Positions 27,496 to 36,210 of a DNA stretch of 64,000 nucleotides are shown here, piece after piece (position 1 is the stretch's first letter; each line of letters starts with the position of its first letter). Source of the stretch: Aureisphaera sp963669405 (GTDB lineage: Bacteria > Bacteroidota > Bacteroidia > Flavobacteriales > Flavobacteriaceae); assembly GCA_963669405.2 (NCBI GenBank), contig CAXXHF010000003.1, positions 424,338 through 488,337 on the forward strand, written 5' to 3'. Made by a program: the position numbers and the translations under genes. Under the pieces are notes generated by a model, which saw only the letters and a program-made list of their open reading frames with translations, had not been told where the DNA came from and searched no databases.

Positions 27496-28659
27496 ATGGA
27501 AATTGAAACTTGGTATTCGGGTCATTCAGAGGCACAATTAAAAGGTCGATATGTTCATTCAGAACAACTCGAAAGTCTCTTGAAATCCTATCGTAGAAAA
27601 ATCAAAATTGAAGAAATTGGAGCATCAGTTTTAGGTGTGAAAATTAAATCCATGACCATTGGTAACGGACCCAAAAAAATATTGGCTTGGTCTCAAATGC
27701 ACGGAAATGAATCTACAACGACCAAAGCATTATTTGATTTTTTTAAGTTTTTGACGCAAACCGAATATTATCAGGAAGCAATATCTCGGTTTTTAAAAGA
27801 ATATACCTTTTGTGCCATCCCTATCTTAAACCCAGATGGTGCAAAGGCATATACGCGAGAAAATGCCAATGACATTGATTTAAATAGGGATGCAAAAAAC
27901 CTGACGCAGCCTGAAAGCAACACCCTTCGTGATTTATTCAATTCTTTTAAGCCTACGCTATGCTTAAATCTTCATGATCAACGTACTTTGTATAGCTTAC
28001 CTACCGGTAAGAGCGCTACGGTATCCTTTTTGGCTCCTGCTGCCAATTCTGCTAGAAGTATAACAAAGTCCCGTAGTGTAGCTATGGAGCACATTGATAC
28101 GATGGCTACAGTACTTTCTACCTTGATTCCTGGACAAATTGGAAGGTATGATGATGCTTTTAATGATAATTGCGTAGGAGATATGTTTCAATACTTGGAG
28201 GTACCTACAATTTTGTTTGAAGCGGGTCATTTTCCGGGGGATTATGAGAGAGAGGTCACTCGTAAATATATATTTTACGCCTATTTGGCTTTGTTTGATT
28301 TATATCCAGGCCAAAATGAAATTAAGGATAGGGTTACTTACAATTCCATACCCCAAAATGAGAAATATTTTCGAGATATTATGATTCGAAATGCTCGATT
28401 TGAAGGTTCTGATGGTTTACAATCTATAGCGATTCAGTTTGAAGAACAATTAAAAGACGGTAAGATTCTATTGGTTCCAATGGTGGATAATATGGGTGAT
28501 TTATCTAATTATTTGGGTCATAAAGAATTAGACGTGGCTGGAGCCAATATATTGCTGAATTCTCACGAAAACGTTTTCGTAGGTGAGAAAGTTTCAACAA
28601 TTGTTGATAAAAACGCAGTTATTCGGGTTTTTTTCAAAGATTCCGTCGATTTTTTTTAG
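27496..28659 (+). CDS. M14-family zinc carboxypeptidase
   Basis: 387 residues without signal peptide or membrane segment. Zinc-binding HGNE (His69, Glu72), NPDGAKAYTRENANDIDLNRD (112-132), third zinc ligand in LNLHDQ (His160) and catalytic Glu242 in ILFEAGHFPGD. These match the M14 metallocarboxypeptidase fold. A cytoplasmic location suggests processing of peptides or acylated amino acids, unlike the usual exported members. It starts 13 bases after the last palindrome of the operator array and is followed by an Lrp-family gene. Confidence 0.85.
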   Translation: MEIETWYSGHSEAQLKGRYVHSEQLESLLKSYRRKIKIEEIGASVLGVKIKSMTIGNGPKKILAWSQMHGNESTTTKALFDFFKFLTQTEYYQEAISRFLKEYTFCAIPILNPDGAKAYTRENANDIDLNRDAKNLTQPESNTLRDLFNSFKPTLCLNLHDQRTLYSLPTGKSATVSFLAPAANSARSITKSRSVAMEHIDTMATVLSTLIPGQIGRYDDAFNDNCVGDMFQYLEVPTILFEAGHFPGDYEREVTRKYIFYAYLALFDLYPGQNEIKDRVTYNSIPQNEKYFRDIMIRNARFEGSDGLQSIAIQFEEQLKDGKILLVPMVDNMGDLSNYLGHKELDVAGANILLNSHENVFVGEKVSTIVDKNAVIRVFFKDSVDFF

Positions 28660-28669
28660 GGAAAAGGAT

Positions 28670-28677
28670 TATTTTTG
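28670..28677 (+). promoter_or_regulatory. Candidate -7 box (TATTTTTG) of the Lrp-family gene
   Basis: TATTTTTG matches TAnnTTTG and ends 18 bases before the ATG at 28696. Its position covers the alternative TTG start at 28675, which argues for the ATG. Confidence 0.45.
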
Positions 28678-28695
28678 CCAAGACAACGTAGACTT

Positions 28696-29178
28696 ATGGC
28701 TAAATTTAAATTAGATGAAACAGATCACCATATCTTAGATATGTTGATTGAAAACACGCGAACACCATTTACCGATATTGCAAAAAAACTTCAAATTTCT
28801 GCAGGTACTGTTCACGTTAGGGTAAAAAAGATGGAAGAAGCTGGAATTATTATTGGTTCTTCGCTCACCGTTGATTACAAAAAACTTGGATATTCCTTCA
28901 TTGCATATGTAGGGGTGTTTTTACAAAAGACTTCACAGACTCAATTTGTATTGGAACGTATTAATGAAATTCCTTTTGTGACCGTAGCGCATGTGACTAC
29001 AGGAAAATTCAATATTTTCTGTAAAATAAGAGCTCGAGACACTAGTCATGCCAAGGAAATCATCTATCTAATAGATGATATTGATGGTGTTACACGTACA
29101 GAAACAATGATATCATTAGAAGAAAGCATTAACGACAAAAAACGATTAATGCATTCTATCTTTCACGAAATACAATAA
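28696..29178 (+). CDS. Lrp/AsnC-family transcriptional regulator
   Basis: About 160 residues from MAKFKLDETDHHILDMLIENTRTPFTDIA: N-terminal winged HTH with SAGTVHVRVKKMEEAGII as recognition part, then a C-terminal RAM ligand-binding domain (FIAYVGVFL...). A longer frame would begin at a TTG 21 bases upstream, but that codon lies in the -7 box. Likely responds to amino acids; target unknown. It follows the M14 peptidase by 36 bases, so metabolites released by that enzyme are a plausible but unproven effector. Confidence 0.9.
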   Translation: MAKFKLDETDHHILDMLIENTRTPFTDIAKKLQISAGTVHVRVKKMEEAGIIIGSSLTVDYKKLGYSFIAYVGVFLQKTSQTQFVLERINEIPFVTVAHVTTGKFNIFCKIRARDTSHAKEIIYLIDDIDGVTRTETMISLEESINDKKRLMHSIFHEIQ

Positions 29179-29195
29179 CTGATTGTTAAATAATT

Positions 29196-29237
29196 AATAA
29201 GCCCCTCGCTTAAAAAGAAGCTTGGGGTTTTTTATTT
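29196..29237 (+). terminator. Terminator after the Lrp-family gene
   Basis: AAGCCCC and GGGGTTTTTT arms with a partially paired inner region (TCGCTT/AAGCTT) around an A-rich loop, followed by a T-run. Confidence 0.7.
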
Positions 29238-29240
29238 TTG
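29233..29240 (+). promoter_or_regulatory. Candidate -7 box (TATTTTTG) of the DinB-family gene
   Basis: TATTTTTG begins inside the T-run of the preceding terminator and ends 22 bases before the ATG at 29263. Confidence 0.45.
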
Positions 29241-29262
29241 GATACCATTCAATCAAAACCAT

Positions 29263-29766
29263 ATGACACCAGGAATAGATTACAACAATTACTACGAACG
29301 ATATATCTCATTAACCAAGGAAGGTTCAATAGCACAGCTATTAGAAGACGGTATGTCTGCAACGAAAACCTTTTTTGAGGATATACCACAAGATAAGCAT
29401 GATTATCATTATGAAGAAGGGAAATGGACTCCCAAGGAGGTTTTGTTGCACATTGTTGATACGGAACGTGTTTTTGCATATAGAGCATTGCAGTTTGCTA
29501 GATCTGAAAATGCAGTTATAAAAGGTTTTGATCAAGATGAGTTTGCCAATAATGCGAAACCTGTAACTCGTTCCATGGAAGATTTATTAGATGAGTATAC
29601 AGCGGTGCGTCAATCTACGTTATTGATGGCAAAAAGTTTTTCAGACGACACACTAAAACGTAGGGGAGAAGCCAGTAATTCTCCATTGTCTGTCATGGCA
29701 GCGCTATCCATTATATGTGGTCACGAAATACATCACACCAATGTTATAAAGGAGCGCTATTTGTAA
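29263..29766 (+). CDS. DinB/YfiT-family protein
   Basis: 167 residues. Four-helix DinB fold pattern with three conserved histidines: HIVDTERVFAYRALQFAR (His in HIVDTE), HEIHHTNVIKERYL at the C-terminus, and the WTPKEVLLHIVD segment that gives the first metal ligand. Often a metal-dependent thiol transferase or an unknown hydrolase; no substrate can be inferred. It stands alone, with a promoter candidate in the upstream terminator. Confidence 0.85.
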   Translation: MTPGIDYNNYYERYISLTKEGSIAQLLEDGMSATKTFFEDIPQDKHDYHYEEGKWTPKEVLLHIVDTERVFAYRALQFARSENAVIKGFDQDEFANNAKPVTRSMEDLLDEYTAVRQSTLLMAKSFSDDTLKRRGEASNSPLSVMAALSIICGHEIHHTNVIKERYL

Positions 29767-29776
29767 AAATCTGTGA

Positions 29777-30064
29777 CTAGTCTTCTTCCAGGGTTTTTTC
29801 GGGGAGATCACTTACAGGTTTGTCATAATCAGACTCTGCATAATCTTCTAAGTCAAAACTAGCCATAGAGTTTACTAAGCTGGAACTTACCTTTACAAGA
29901 TAGATGGTGCTTTCTGTTCTAACCTCAACTGCTTCCACAGTCTGATTCTTTGCATTTTTGAAAACAATAATATGTTTGTCATCATACCCATCGGGGTATT
30001 TTTCGACGAGTAATGAAAGAATTTCTGGGGTTAATTTTTTATAATCAACAATTACTCTTTTCAT
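29777..30064 (-). CDS. Conserved hypothetical protein
   Basis: 95 residues starting MKRVIVDYKKLTPEILSLLVEKYPDGYDDKHIIVF, with a likely alpha/beta fold and a very acidic C-terminal tail (DLEDYAESDYDKPVSDLPEKTLEED). No signal peptide. Proteins like this are seen across Flavobacteriaceae but carry no known function. Its stop lies 10 bases from that of the converging DinB gene, and it follows aroB in the opposite reading order by 48 bases. Confidence 0.75.
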   Translation of the reverse strand: MKRVIVDYKKLTPEILSLLVEKYPDGYDDKHIIVFKNAKNQTVEAVEVRTESTIYLVKVSSSLVNSMASFDLEDYAESDYDKPVSDLPEKTLEED

Positions 30065-30112
30065 TTTTTTTAGGTGATGGTTGACGGAACATTAAAGATA
30101 ATAAGGAAACGC

Positions 30113-31192
30113 CTAAAAATGAAAATTACTGTAAAAATTAAATGCCTCGTAAATAAGGTCATTGGACACTGTGCAATTCAATTGGTGATTTCCTATGTCC
30201 TTCAAAAGTACAAATTGAATGGCTCCGTGTGAGTTCTTCTTATCGAAGATTAACAATTTAATAATCTCGTCAATCTCTTGCCTTGAAAATGATTCTTTTG
30301 CATAATGTTCTCCAATAAATTTGGTTACTTTCTGCAAGCTTCTTTCGGGGAAATCAAGCTGTTTATGCGAAATGTAAGTAGCCAGAACCATTCCGATGGC
30401 AATAGCTTCGCCATGAAGTAACGTTCTTCGTTCCTGAGAACTTAGGCAGAATGATTCAATGGCATGCCCCAGTGTGTGTCCATAATTCAGGGTTTTTCGC
30501 AATCCTTTTTCCAAAGGATCTTCAGTGATCACTTTGTTTTTAATAAGGATAGAATCCCAAATGACATCTTCTAGGTGATCTTTTTTGTCATGGCTCATTT
30601 GCATCACCATATCCAAATAGGTTTCAGAATGAATTAACCCATGTTTTATCATTTCGGCCATTCCGCTCTTAAATTCGGGTTTGGGCAATGTTTCCAAAAA
30701 GCGAATATCCACAAGAACGGCATGAGGGTTTTTAATGATCCCAACTTGATTTTTAAGACTACCTAGGTCTACACCATTTTTGCCCCCTACCGCAGCATCT
30801 ACCATGGATAATAGGGAAGTGGGTATGTTAATGAACTCTATACCTCGTTGATAGGTACAGGCCACAAACCCTCCCAGATCAGTCACTACACCTCCACCTA
30901 CATTGATGATGAGACTCTTACGATCGGCTCCTAATCGAGAGAGTTCTTCCCATAAAACAGTACAGGTTTGTATGTTTTTATGAACTTCTCCAGCAGGTAT
31001 GGAAAGAAATTTAAAGGATGGAGTCACGTTTATCTTTTCCTTGAACATGGGTAAACAGTGTTCTTGGGTGTGAAAATCGGTTAGAACAAATACACTAGAT
31101 GGGTTTAGTTCTTGAATTTCTTGCGCCAAAGTTTCCCAACCTTGTTGTCCAAAATATACGGATCCTCTGTCCTTGATAATTTTTTTCTGCAT
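30113..31192 (-). CDS. aroB: 3-dehydroquinate synthase
   Basis: 359 residues from MQKKIIKDRGSVYFG; the longer start at 31222 (MTSHKALFF) is rejected because the 3-dehydroquinate synthase N-terminus aligns from the inner ATG. NAD-binding GGGVVTDLGGFVA, metal-ligand segment with HGEAIAIGM and GHTLGHAIE. It converts DAHP to 3-dehydroquinate in the shikimate pathway; aroQ, the next enzyme, is at 55.6 kb. Divergent from proline dehydrogenase. Confidence 0.94.
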   Translation of the reverse strand: MQKKIIKDRGSVYFGQQGWETLAQEIQELNPSSVFVLTDFHTQEHCLPMFKEKINVTPSFKFLSIPAGEVHKNIQTCTVLWEELSRLGADRKSLIINVGGGVVTDLGGFVACTYQRGIEFINIPTSLLSMVDAAVGGKNGVDLGSLKNQVGIIKNPHAVLVDIRFLETLPKPEFKSGMAEMIKHGLIHSETYLDMVMQMSHDKKDHLEDVIWDSILIKNKVITEDPLEKGLRKTLNYGHTLGHAIESFCLSSQERRTLLHGEAIAIGMVLATYISHKQLDFPERSLQKVTKFIGEHYAKESFSRQEIDEIIKLLIFDKKNSHGAIQFVLLKDIGNHQLNCTVSNDLIYEAFNFYSNFHF

Positions 31193-31229
31193 AACAAAAA
31201 ATAGGGCCTTATGAGATGTCAAATCTAAG

Positions 31230-31237
31230 TATATTTG
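31230..31237 (+). promoter_or_regulatory. Candidate -7 box (TATATTTG) of the proline dehydrogenase gene
   Basis: TATATTTG matches TAnnTTTG and ends 19 bases before the ATG at 31257. Confidence 0.5.
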
Positions 31238-31256
31238 TGAGGATATTTATATTTAA

Positions 31257-32429
31257 ATGACAACAAAACGACTTTTCGACAATACGGAAATTGCTTTTAA
31301 GCTAAAGAATGATTCCCAATTGGAACGCGCTTATTTTTTATTCAAAATGATTTCCAAAGAACCATTGGTGCGCATTGGTACTGCCGCCACCAAATTTGCC
31401 CTAAATATCAACCTACCTGTAGAAGGATTAATTCGTTCTACTGTGTTCGACCATTTTTGTGGGGGAGTGAGTGAAGAAGACTGCATGCCTGTAGTTGCTA
31501 GCCTAAAGGAAGCCGATGTGCATTCGGTTTTGGATTATTCAGTAGAAGGAAAAGAAGAGGAAGCGCAGTTTGATGCTACAATGGAAAAGGTTATTGAGTT
31601 GACTTATTTCGCAAAAGAAAAGAATACCATGCCATTTTCGGTTTTTAAGCCTACCGGATTGGGAAGATTTGAAATTTGGAGAAAAATCACTGAGAAAGAA
31701 GCCCTAACAGAATCCGAACAACAAGAATGGGAACGTATAGTTAATCGATACGATAAAATATGTAAGATTGCTCATGATTGTGACATAGCACTGCTTATTG
31801 ATGGTGAAGAAACATGGATGCAGGATGCGGCAGACGAACTTTGCGAGAAAATGATGGAAAAATACAATACGGAAAAACCCATTGTTTTCAATACACTACA
31901 ATGCTATCGTTGGGATCGTTTGGAATACCTAAAAGAACTTCATAAGAAAGCTAAGGCAAAAGGTTATAAGCTTGGCTTTAAAGTGGTTCGAGGGGCTTAT
32001 ATGGAAAAAGAGCATGAACGTGCAGCAGAAAAAGGATATCCTACACCCATTTGTGAAAATAAGCAGGCTACTGATGATCATTTTAATAGTGTGGTGAATT
32101 ACATGCTGGATCACTTGAATGATATTTCACTCTTTTTGGGTTCTCATAATGAAAAGAGTACGTATCTGGCTATGGAGATTATAGACGCAAAGGGTTTTCT
32201 TAGAAACGACCCAAGGGTTTGGTTTGGACAACTCTACGGAATGAGTGACCACATTAGCTATAACCTTGCAGCCGCAGGTTATAATGTGGCAAAATACATT
32301 CCTTTTGGCCCCGTAAAAGATGTAATGCCATATCTTATAAGAAGAGCAGAGGAAAATACCTCCGTTGCTGGGCAGACCAGTAGGGAATTAGATTTACTAA
32401 AGCGTGAGAAAATACGTAGGGGGCTTTAG
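31257..32429 (+). CDS. Proline dehydrogenase
   Basis: 390 residues of the PRODH TIM-barrel family: FKPTGLGRFE, the FNTLQCYRWDRLEYL region and KVVRGAYMEKEHERA, with the C-terminal SHNEKSTYLAMEII and FGPVKDVMPYLIRRAEEN segments that bind FAD and proline. It oxidises proline to pyrroline-5-carboxylate and feeds electrons to the membrane; it is the stand-alone (non-PutA) form. The downstream P5C dehydrogenase is not in this window. Confidence 0.93.
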   Translation: MTTKRLFDNTEIAFKLKNDSQLERAYFLFKMISKEPLVRIGTAATKFALNINLPVEGLIRSTVFDHFCGGVSEEDCMPVVASLKEADVHSVLDYSVEGKEEEAQFDATMEKVIELTYFAKEKNTMPFSVFKPTGLGRFEIWRKITEKEALTESEQQEWERIVNRYDKICKIAHDCDIALLIDGEETWMQDAADELCEKMMEKYNTEKPIVFNTLQCYRWDRLEYLKELHKKAKAKGYKLGFKVVRGAYMEKEHERAAEKGYPTPICENKQATDDHFNSVVNYMLDHLNDISLFLGSHNEKSTYLAMEIIDAKGFLRNDPRVWFGQLYGMSDHISYNLAAAGYNVAKYIPFGPVKDVMPYLIRRAEENTSVAGQTSRELDLLKREKIRRGL

Positions 32430-32430
32430 T

Positions 32431-34584
32431 TTATTGGGTCATTACACGTACTGCCAATTGCTCGCTTCCTTTTTCGAATAAACGAATGATGTATTCTTCA
32501 GTACGTTCATTGGTTTTTCCAAAATTGTACTGAACTAAGCAACGCAACAAGACGGGTCTATCGTTATTTGATGTACGGTTTCCGAGATATTTGGCATTTA
32601 CTTGCCAAACTCCTTTCTGTCCACCGGCTATTTCAAATTCTTTGTGTAAGTAGCCTTTTAATTGCTCATCACGAAGTCTGTCGGCATTTTCAATAGTGTG
32701 TTTCCAGGATACAAATTCTCGAGATGGACTAATGAAGATAAGCTCGAAATCTGCGTCCCATTCACTCCAATCAAAAACAATTCGAGCCTCCAAAGGTTCT
32801 TTTTTAAGATGGGAGACCGCAATCTTACTTAATTCTAATGACTCTTTGTGTTTGGCTACTAGGTTTCGGATTTCTTGATCTGCAGTTTTTTGTAAAGGGC
32901 CAAAATCAAGATTGGGGTTTAATTCTCCTTTGGTGATTCCTAAAAGCAGATCTAATGCGGCTTGTAAATTTCCGTTATTGGCCTGTGCTTTTGCCAAGTC
33001 CATATATGATTGGATGCGATCTGGATGTACTTCCAACATGGCTTTCGCAAAATCTAATTCCATGTCGTAGTATTTCTTTTCCTTGGCTTTTAACAACATG
33101 GCTTTCATAGCTCCTATGTCTTCAGAATGTTTTTCCAGCACTGCATATCCCACAGTTTTAGCTATTCCTTTGTTTTTTGAGCTGAAGAAATCGAATAAAT
33201 CAACAAAATAATTGGGATCATCCTGAAAAGCCTCTCGCTGCTCTAAATAATGATTGTAGGCGGCATCAACATTAGATTGTTGCTCAAGAGATTTGAGATA
33301 TGTTTTTGTATATGTAGGTGGAGGACTTGCTGTACCTTGATAGGTAGTTATCTTTTTTTGGACCTTACCCTCTTTACGTCTGTCTTCAGCCTCATCCATA
33401 GCGGCTTTTGATTTGGTTTTGATAAGGATGACCCCGCCGGAACCTTCAGAGCCATATTGATTGGTAGCTGCAAACCCTTTCAATACAGTAATATCTGCAA
33501 TGTTATTAACGTCAATGAAATTGGAAAGCTCTGCTCGGGTACCTGATGTAGGTCTTGTAATAGATTTTGGTACGGGAACACCATCAATTAATATCAATGG
33601 GTGTTGAGCCCATAATGTAGAGTTTGCCTGTCTTATTTTTGCAACACTGATTTCGGTTGCGTATCCATCACCAACTCCAGAGATTTTTCCATTAAGCGCA
33701 GAAGACATATTTCCCCCTCCAGTGTTCATTTCCTCTGCAGAAACCGATTGTACGGCATATCCCAAACTTTTTTTATCGACTCTGTTATAGCCAATGTTTA
33801 CTAGTTTTTCTTCCTTCTCACGTTTGTTTTTTAATAGGACTTCATCTAATTGAACCCCTTGGTGCCTTACCCAGACATTTAAGCTTTTATTTTGTGTGAT
33901 TACTTGTTCTATAGGGGGCAAACCAGAAACTTCAACAACCAATACATCTCCTGGGGTTGCTTCTATTTTGAAAGCTCCGTCTGGAGTGGGAGAGACCTTA
34001 GATTCTGAATCTTTTACACCTATAGAGACCATTTCCATGGCTAATTCTTTGCCATAGACATTTCCATAGTATACATTAGAATCATCGATGTTTTTTTCTA
34101 ACGTAGGTGATAAGTTGATCAACCGGCCCTTGTTTGATAATGCTAAGAACTGAAGGTTTTTTAAGTCGTGCTCTGCTTTGCTATTTACTACATACAGTTT
34201 GTTGCCAAGCACCGGAATATCTTTTTCTATGTTTTCAAATCCATCTGTGAACAGAAAGGTAGTGCCATCTTTATGAGCTTGGGTTAGGGTGTGGTATCCG
34301 GAGGCTCCATCATAAGTAACATCTTTTAACTCTTGTTTGGCTTCATCCCAATTACCCGCTGTTATAGAAAAATCTTTGGAAGTAGCTTGTATGCCGTTAA
34401 ATAAAATAAGTCTTGCAGAGGCCTCAGGATATTTTGCAAAGTATTTATCCAAAAATCCAAATTCCTTATCTAAGGATCGTTCTTCCATAGATAGGGAGGT
34501 GTCCCAAGCAATAGTGACTTTTTCCTGAGAGAAAGCAGAAAGGGTTCCAAGAAGGAATACGGTGTATAGCAGTTTTTTTAGCAT
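32431..34584 (-). CDS. Secreted protein with VWA-like, TonB-plug-like and TPR-like regions
   Basis: 717 residues from MLKKLLYTVFLLG (signal peptide ends at SAFSQ, residue 20); a longer start at 34725 adds 47 residues without a signal and is rejected. A VWA-like region opens with DTSLS (28-32), the MIDAS pattern DxSxS. Around residues 250-410 lies a SusC-type plug motif (EEMNTGGGNMSSALNGKISG, ending DITVLKGFAATNQYGSEGSG), but no beta-barrel follows. The C-terminal third is helical with TPR-like repeats. It lies 100 bases after a CarboxypepD_reg gene on the same strand. This domain order suggests an outer-membrane-associated protein, not a transporter. Confidence 0.75.
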   Translation of the reverse strand: MLKKLLYTVFLLGTLSAFSQEKVTIAWDTSLSMEERSLDKEFGFLDKYFAKYPEASARLILFNGIQATSKDFSITAGNWDEAKQELKDVTYDGASGYHTLTQAHKDGTTFLFTDGFENIEKDIPVLGNKLYVVNSKAEHDLKNLQFLALSNKGRLINLSPTLEKNIDDSNVYYGNVYGKELAMEMVSIGVKDSESKVSPTPDGAFKIEATPGDVLVVEVSGLPPIEQVITQNKSLNVWVRHQGVQLDEVLLKNKREKEEKLVNIGYNRVDKKSLGYAVQSVSAEEMNTGGGNMSSALNGKISGVGDGYATEISVAKIRQANSTLWAQHPLILIDGVPVPKSITRPTSGTRAELSNFIDVNNIADITVLKGFAATNQYGSEGSGGVILIKTKSKAAMDEAEDRRKEGKVQKKITTYQGTASPPPTYTKTYLKSLEQQSNVDAAYNHYLEQREAFQDDPNYFVDLFDFFSSKNKGIAKTVGYAVLEKHSEDIGAMKAMLLKAKEKKYYDMELDFAKAMLEVHPDRIQSYMDLAKAQANNGNLQAALDLLLGITKGELNPNLDFGPLQKTADQEIRNLVAKHKESLELSKIAVSHLKKEPLEARIVFDWSEWDADFELIFISPSREFVSWKHTIENADRLRDEQLKGYLHKEFEIAGGQKGVWQVNAKYLGNRTSNNDRPVLLRCLVQYNFGKTNERTEEYIIRLFEKGSEQLAVRVMTQ

Positions 34585-34684
34585 TTCTAAGAGGGTTTTA
34601 TTAGACCTATTAAAGATAATCAGAATTATAGTTGTTTGGACCAACTGTTCCGACGGTTTAAGAACGACGGTATCTTTTAATTTC

Positions 34685-35701
34685 TCACAAACCGGGCTTA
34701 TAATCAATGGGTAAAGTATTGCCAATACGTTCTAGAGAGAGATGTCCTTCAAAAAGTAAGTCTTTGGGAGAAATGTAATTTCCATCGGAAAAAACGATCA
34801 ATGGCGTGCCCATGTTCAATTTTGTGACGTGTGTTTGTTCATTCTTGCGTTTGTATTCTAAGAGGAAATTTCGCTTAAAAGTAACAAGGTAAACGTCATT
34901 TTTTGGAAGAATACTGAAGACTCTTTTCTCAATAATGGGTATGGCATTGTGATATAAGTAAAAACCTTCTTCCTTGAGGGTATTGCGAACAAGTGCCCTT
35001 AAAAAATGGGTGGCGGAACCCTTGAACTCATCCCGCCGACTCTCTTTAAATCGGTTCATTGCCACGGGATTAGAGGTAACATCTTTGTAAAAGCTTGTTC
35101 CTTCATAGTATACATATTGACAATTGGGGTTTTTTCGGGAAGGGTTGTCGTATTTAGCTTCAAAATTACTGAGTGAGTATTCTATTTCATACCCCAACAG
35201 GTTGTTGCGTATTTTTATGGGAACCTTTGCAGATGCTTTTAAGGTCTTGTTAGACTCTTGAAACCACAAATCGATATCATCTTCATTCACAATAAGACAC
35301 AAGTTTCCAGCACGATTTGGCCCTAAAAATTGTCTTTTAAATTCCCGAAGCTTTTTTTCATGAGACCAAGAATCAGCCCGAATGACAATTTCATCTAAAT
35401 CATCGGGTTTTTGTTTTAGAACTACTTCAATCTTTTTTAAACTATATGGCGTACTAATGGTTACTGTAGTGTATCCTAGATAACTGATGGCTAATGAAGC
35501 TTTGATCTCTGTGTCTGTCTCTATAGTGAATTTGCCATTTTCATCACTAAGCGTACCTATAGTCGTACCATTTAAATAGACACTAGCACCAAATAAAGGA
35601 TTGCCATTGGTGGTGTCGTATACATATCCTTGAATGGTTTGTGCCGAGATTTTGGGCACCAATAGCAGTATGGCAATAAAAGGAAATAGATTCTTTAGCA
35701 T
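34685..35701 (-). CDS. Carboxypeptidase-regulatory-like domain protein
   Basis: 338 residues with a signal peptide (VPKISAQ, cleavage after residue 21). Residues ~23-105 match CarboxypepD_reg-like (QGYVYDTTNGNPLFGASVYLNGTTIGTLSDENGKF, ending ISYLGYTTVTIS). The remaining ~230 residues have no recognised domain. In Bacteroidota this domain usually precedes TonB plug domains; here the plug is in the next gene (32431-34584), so the pair may represent a split version. Confidence 0.82.
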   Translation of the reverse strand: MLKNLFPFIAILLLVPKISAQTIQGYVYDTTNGNPLFGASVYLNGTTIGTLSDENGKFTIETDTEIKASLAISYLGYTTVTISTPYSLKKIEVVLKQKPDDLDEIVIRADSWSHEKKLREFKRQFLGPNRAGNLCLIVNEDDIDLWFQESNKTLKASAKVPIKIRNNLLGYEIEYSLSNFEAKYDNPSRKNPNCQYVYYEGTSFYKDVTSNPVAMNRFKESRRDEFKGSATHFLRALVRNTLKEEGFYLYHNAIPIIEKRVFSILPKNDVYLVTFKRNFLLEYKRKNEQTHVTKLNMGTPLIVFSDGNYISPKDLLFEGHLSLERIGNTLPIDYKPGL

Positions 35702-35796
35702 GCTGATTGGATTTCCTTAAAAATACTAAAGATTGACATGAAGGAGCTTCGTTTGTTAACTATACTTCCGAAGATTTAAGAATGAAGACTGATTTT

Positions 35797-36183
35797 TTAT
35801 TTGGAATCCTTGATGAGAATATCATGTACTTTGGCCTTGGTTTGGCAATTTTCAACCTTGATTTCCAACCATTTTTCAGAAGCTTCTCCTCTAATAACGT
35901 AAACGTTGCAAGAATCACTTTCAGTGTCACTTTCAGAAAAAATAACACTTCCATCTTCCAAGAGTGTAGAAATGGCAGCAGTATCCAACTGCTTTCGTGC
36001 CAATTCTTGAAGTACATTTTCTGAAAAAACCCGTTCCTTAAGACGGATGTTTTTCAAGACTCTGGCATTGGGTAGGTAGTCCATTTCACAAGAAGCGCCA
36101 CTTCCGCCAATAAAAAAATAGAGAAAACAGAGTCCTAAAATAACTCCACCAAAATAAAAGACAAAACGCTTAAGCAAAGACAT
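35797..36183 (-). CDS. Single-pass membrane protein, possibly DUF4258
   Basis: 128 residues: an N-terminal membrane segment (about 5-27) and a periplasmic or cytoplasmic part with two cysteines (SCEMDYLPNARVLKNIR and DSCNVYVIRGEASEKW). The PNARVLKNIR motif recurs in a small flavobacterial family annotated as DUF4258; I give that with reservation. It lies downstream of alanine dehydrogenase by 27 bases and is likely in the same transcript. Confidence 0.7.
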   Translation of the reverse strand: MSLLKRFVFYFGGVILGLCFLYFFIGGSGASCEMDYLPNARVLKNIRLKERVFSENVLQELARKQLDTAAISTLLEDGSVIFSESDTESDSCNVYVIRGEASEKWLEIKVENCQTKAKVHDILIKDSK

Positions 36184-36210
36184 GGAAAACCAGTATGTAA
36201 AATGTGTGTG

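Noticed and set aside
28675..28696. TTG start of the Lrp-family gene
   Set aside because: The codon lies in the TATTTTTG promoter box; the ATG 21 bases later fits the family N-terminus.
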